DNA from: Spirogloea muscicola
Lineage: Eukaryota > Streptophyta > Zygnematophyceae > Spirogloeales > Spirogloeaceae
Direction of reading: 5' to 3'
Assembly (NCBI GenBank): GCA_009602725.1
Contig: WELB01000126.1
Location: 104,229 to 138,416 of the forward strand
Length of the DNA: 34,188 nucleotides
Notes under the pieces: model-generated
The model's input: only the letters and a program-made list of their open reading frames with translations
Database searches by the model: none
Told to the model about the DNA's origin: nothing
In this document: piece by piece, positions 33,559 through 34,188 of the stretch
Numbering within the stretch: the stretch's first letter is position 1
How the letters are laid out: each line of letters opens with the position of its first letter
Made by a program: the position numbers and the translations under genes

Positions 33559-34188
33559 CTATGGTTGCTCCTTATCCTCGGCCTTCGGCAGCTCTTTCAA
33601 CTCCCTGGTTGCATCCTCAGCTTTTGACTTGACTTCATTCGTGAACTCCTTGGCTGCCTGCAGACCCCGCAAAGGACTGAAGAAATCAGCGCTCTGGAGG
33701 GAGGACAGCAAGAGGCTCGCTGCTCGGAGCTGTGGTCATCCAGATTGTGACTTGCCAAGCCTAAATATCGGGTGCGAGCTGCAGAGAATGCAGAGAATGC
33801 AGATGATCAGATATTTCCAGATTCTAAACCCTGTGCCCGTACCACCGCGTCGATATCTTCCTCTGACAAGCTTTCTGTGAGGTATCCATATGGGCCATGG
33901 TCGGAGCACTTGGGGCGGCCCATGAGCGGACCTGCTGGAAGCTGTTGACGGTCTTCCCCAGCCGTTTCCCAATCTCCGGCAGCTTCTTGGGGCCGAAGAG
34001 CACGGTGGCTACGCCTCCTATGACCAGCACCTCCGCAATTCCCAGGCCAAACACCGCGCGGGCTGCATGGCGACGCCGGAGCGAAGCTGGGCTTCGGCGG
34101 GCGGTGAGGGCCAGCCGGGCGCCCGCAAGGCCACCGGCTCCGGCGCCGTGCACCGCCGAGGCGCAGAGGCCGCCGGCGGGGCGCGCCG
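33559..34188 (-). CDS. THA4: Thylakoid TatA/Tha4-type twin-arginine translocase subunit (5' end outside window)
   Basis: Two exons: 33932 to beyond 34188, and 33559-33657, ending in TAG at 33559-33561. The visible N-terminal part is rich in Ala, Arg, Ser and Gly, as expected of a chloroplast transit peptide, and has no ATG in the window. The mature part has the TatA signature: a short membrane helix with the conserved glutamate (GIAEVLVIGGVATVLFGPKK), the hinge FGPKKLPE, an amphipathic helix (IGKRLGKTVNSFQQAAKEF) and a short acidic tail ending EDKEQP. Tha4 oligomerises with cpTatC and Hcf106 to move folded twin-arginine proteins across the thylakoid membrane. The short tail favours Tha4 over Hcf106. 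Confidence 0.93.

Overview
The window is nuclear DNA of a photosynthetic green eukaryote, most likely a streptophyte-type green alga. It is dense in spliceosomal introns. In six genes I could place 65 introns with consistent reading phases, most of them about 50-420 bases long, many with TGCAG acceptors and many exons under 100 bases. The proteins are of plant type: a CCaMK-type symbiosis/calcium kinase, a MOS14-type SR-protein importin, a plant class III ADH/GSNOR and a thylakoid TatA/Tha4 protein. The species cannot be fixed from the sequence alone. An Illumina adapter fragment and a single N show that this is a draft assembly.

Layout: (1) 358-3444 (+) is the C-terminal 888 residues of a GH31 alpha-glucosidase; its N-terminus was not found. 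(2) 4846-13198 (-) is a complete 26-exon importin-beta family protein (TNPO3/MOS14, 1013 aa), convergent with the GH31 gene. (3) 13739-20349 (+) is a complete 23-exon PLAA/Doa1 homologue (788 aa), divergent from MOS14 over a 540-base GC-rich shared promoter region. (4) 20350-22179 is intergenic and carries copies of a short dispersed repeat. (5) 22180-23023 (+) is a small Gly/Pro-rich gene with conserved ends, possibly SICKLE-like, interrupted by adapter sequence. (6) 23943-26623 (-) is a complete 7-exon CCaMK (522 aa). (7) 26624-29176 is a repeat-rich gap with a LINE-like retroelement fragment and more repeat copies. (8) 29177-31970 (-) is a complete 10-exon S-(hydroxymethyl)glutathione dehydrogenase/GSNOR (381 aa). 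(9) 31971-33558 is intergenic with a (GA)27 tract. (10) 33559-34188 (-) is TatA/Tha4, running off the window at its 5' end.

The genes are unrelated housekeeping and signalling functions rather than an operon or pathway cluster. The main points of interest are the full-length CCaMK in what looks like an alga, with an HGD instead of HRD catalytic loop; the adapter embedded in a coding exon; a few non-GT splice donors, including one GA; an intronic hairpin beside a 5' splice site; and a short dispersed repeat family with one copy bracketed by 15-base direct repeats. All gene models were made by hand from reading frame, splice motifs and remembered family sequences, without alignment software or transcripts.
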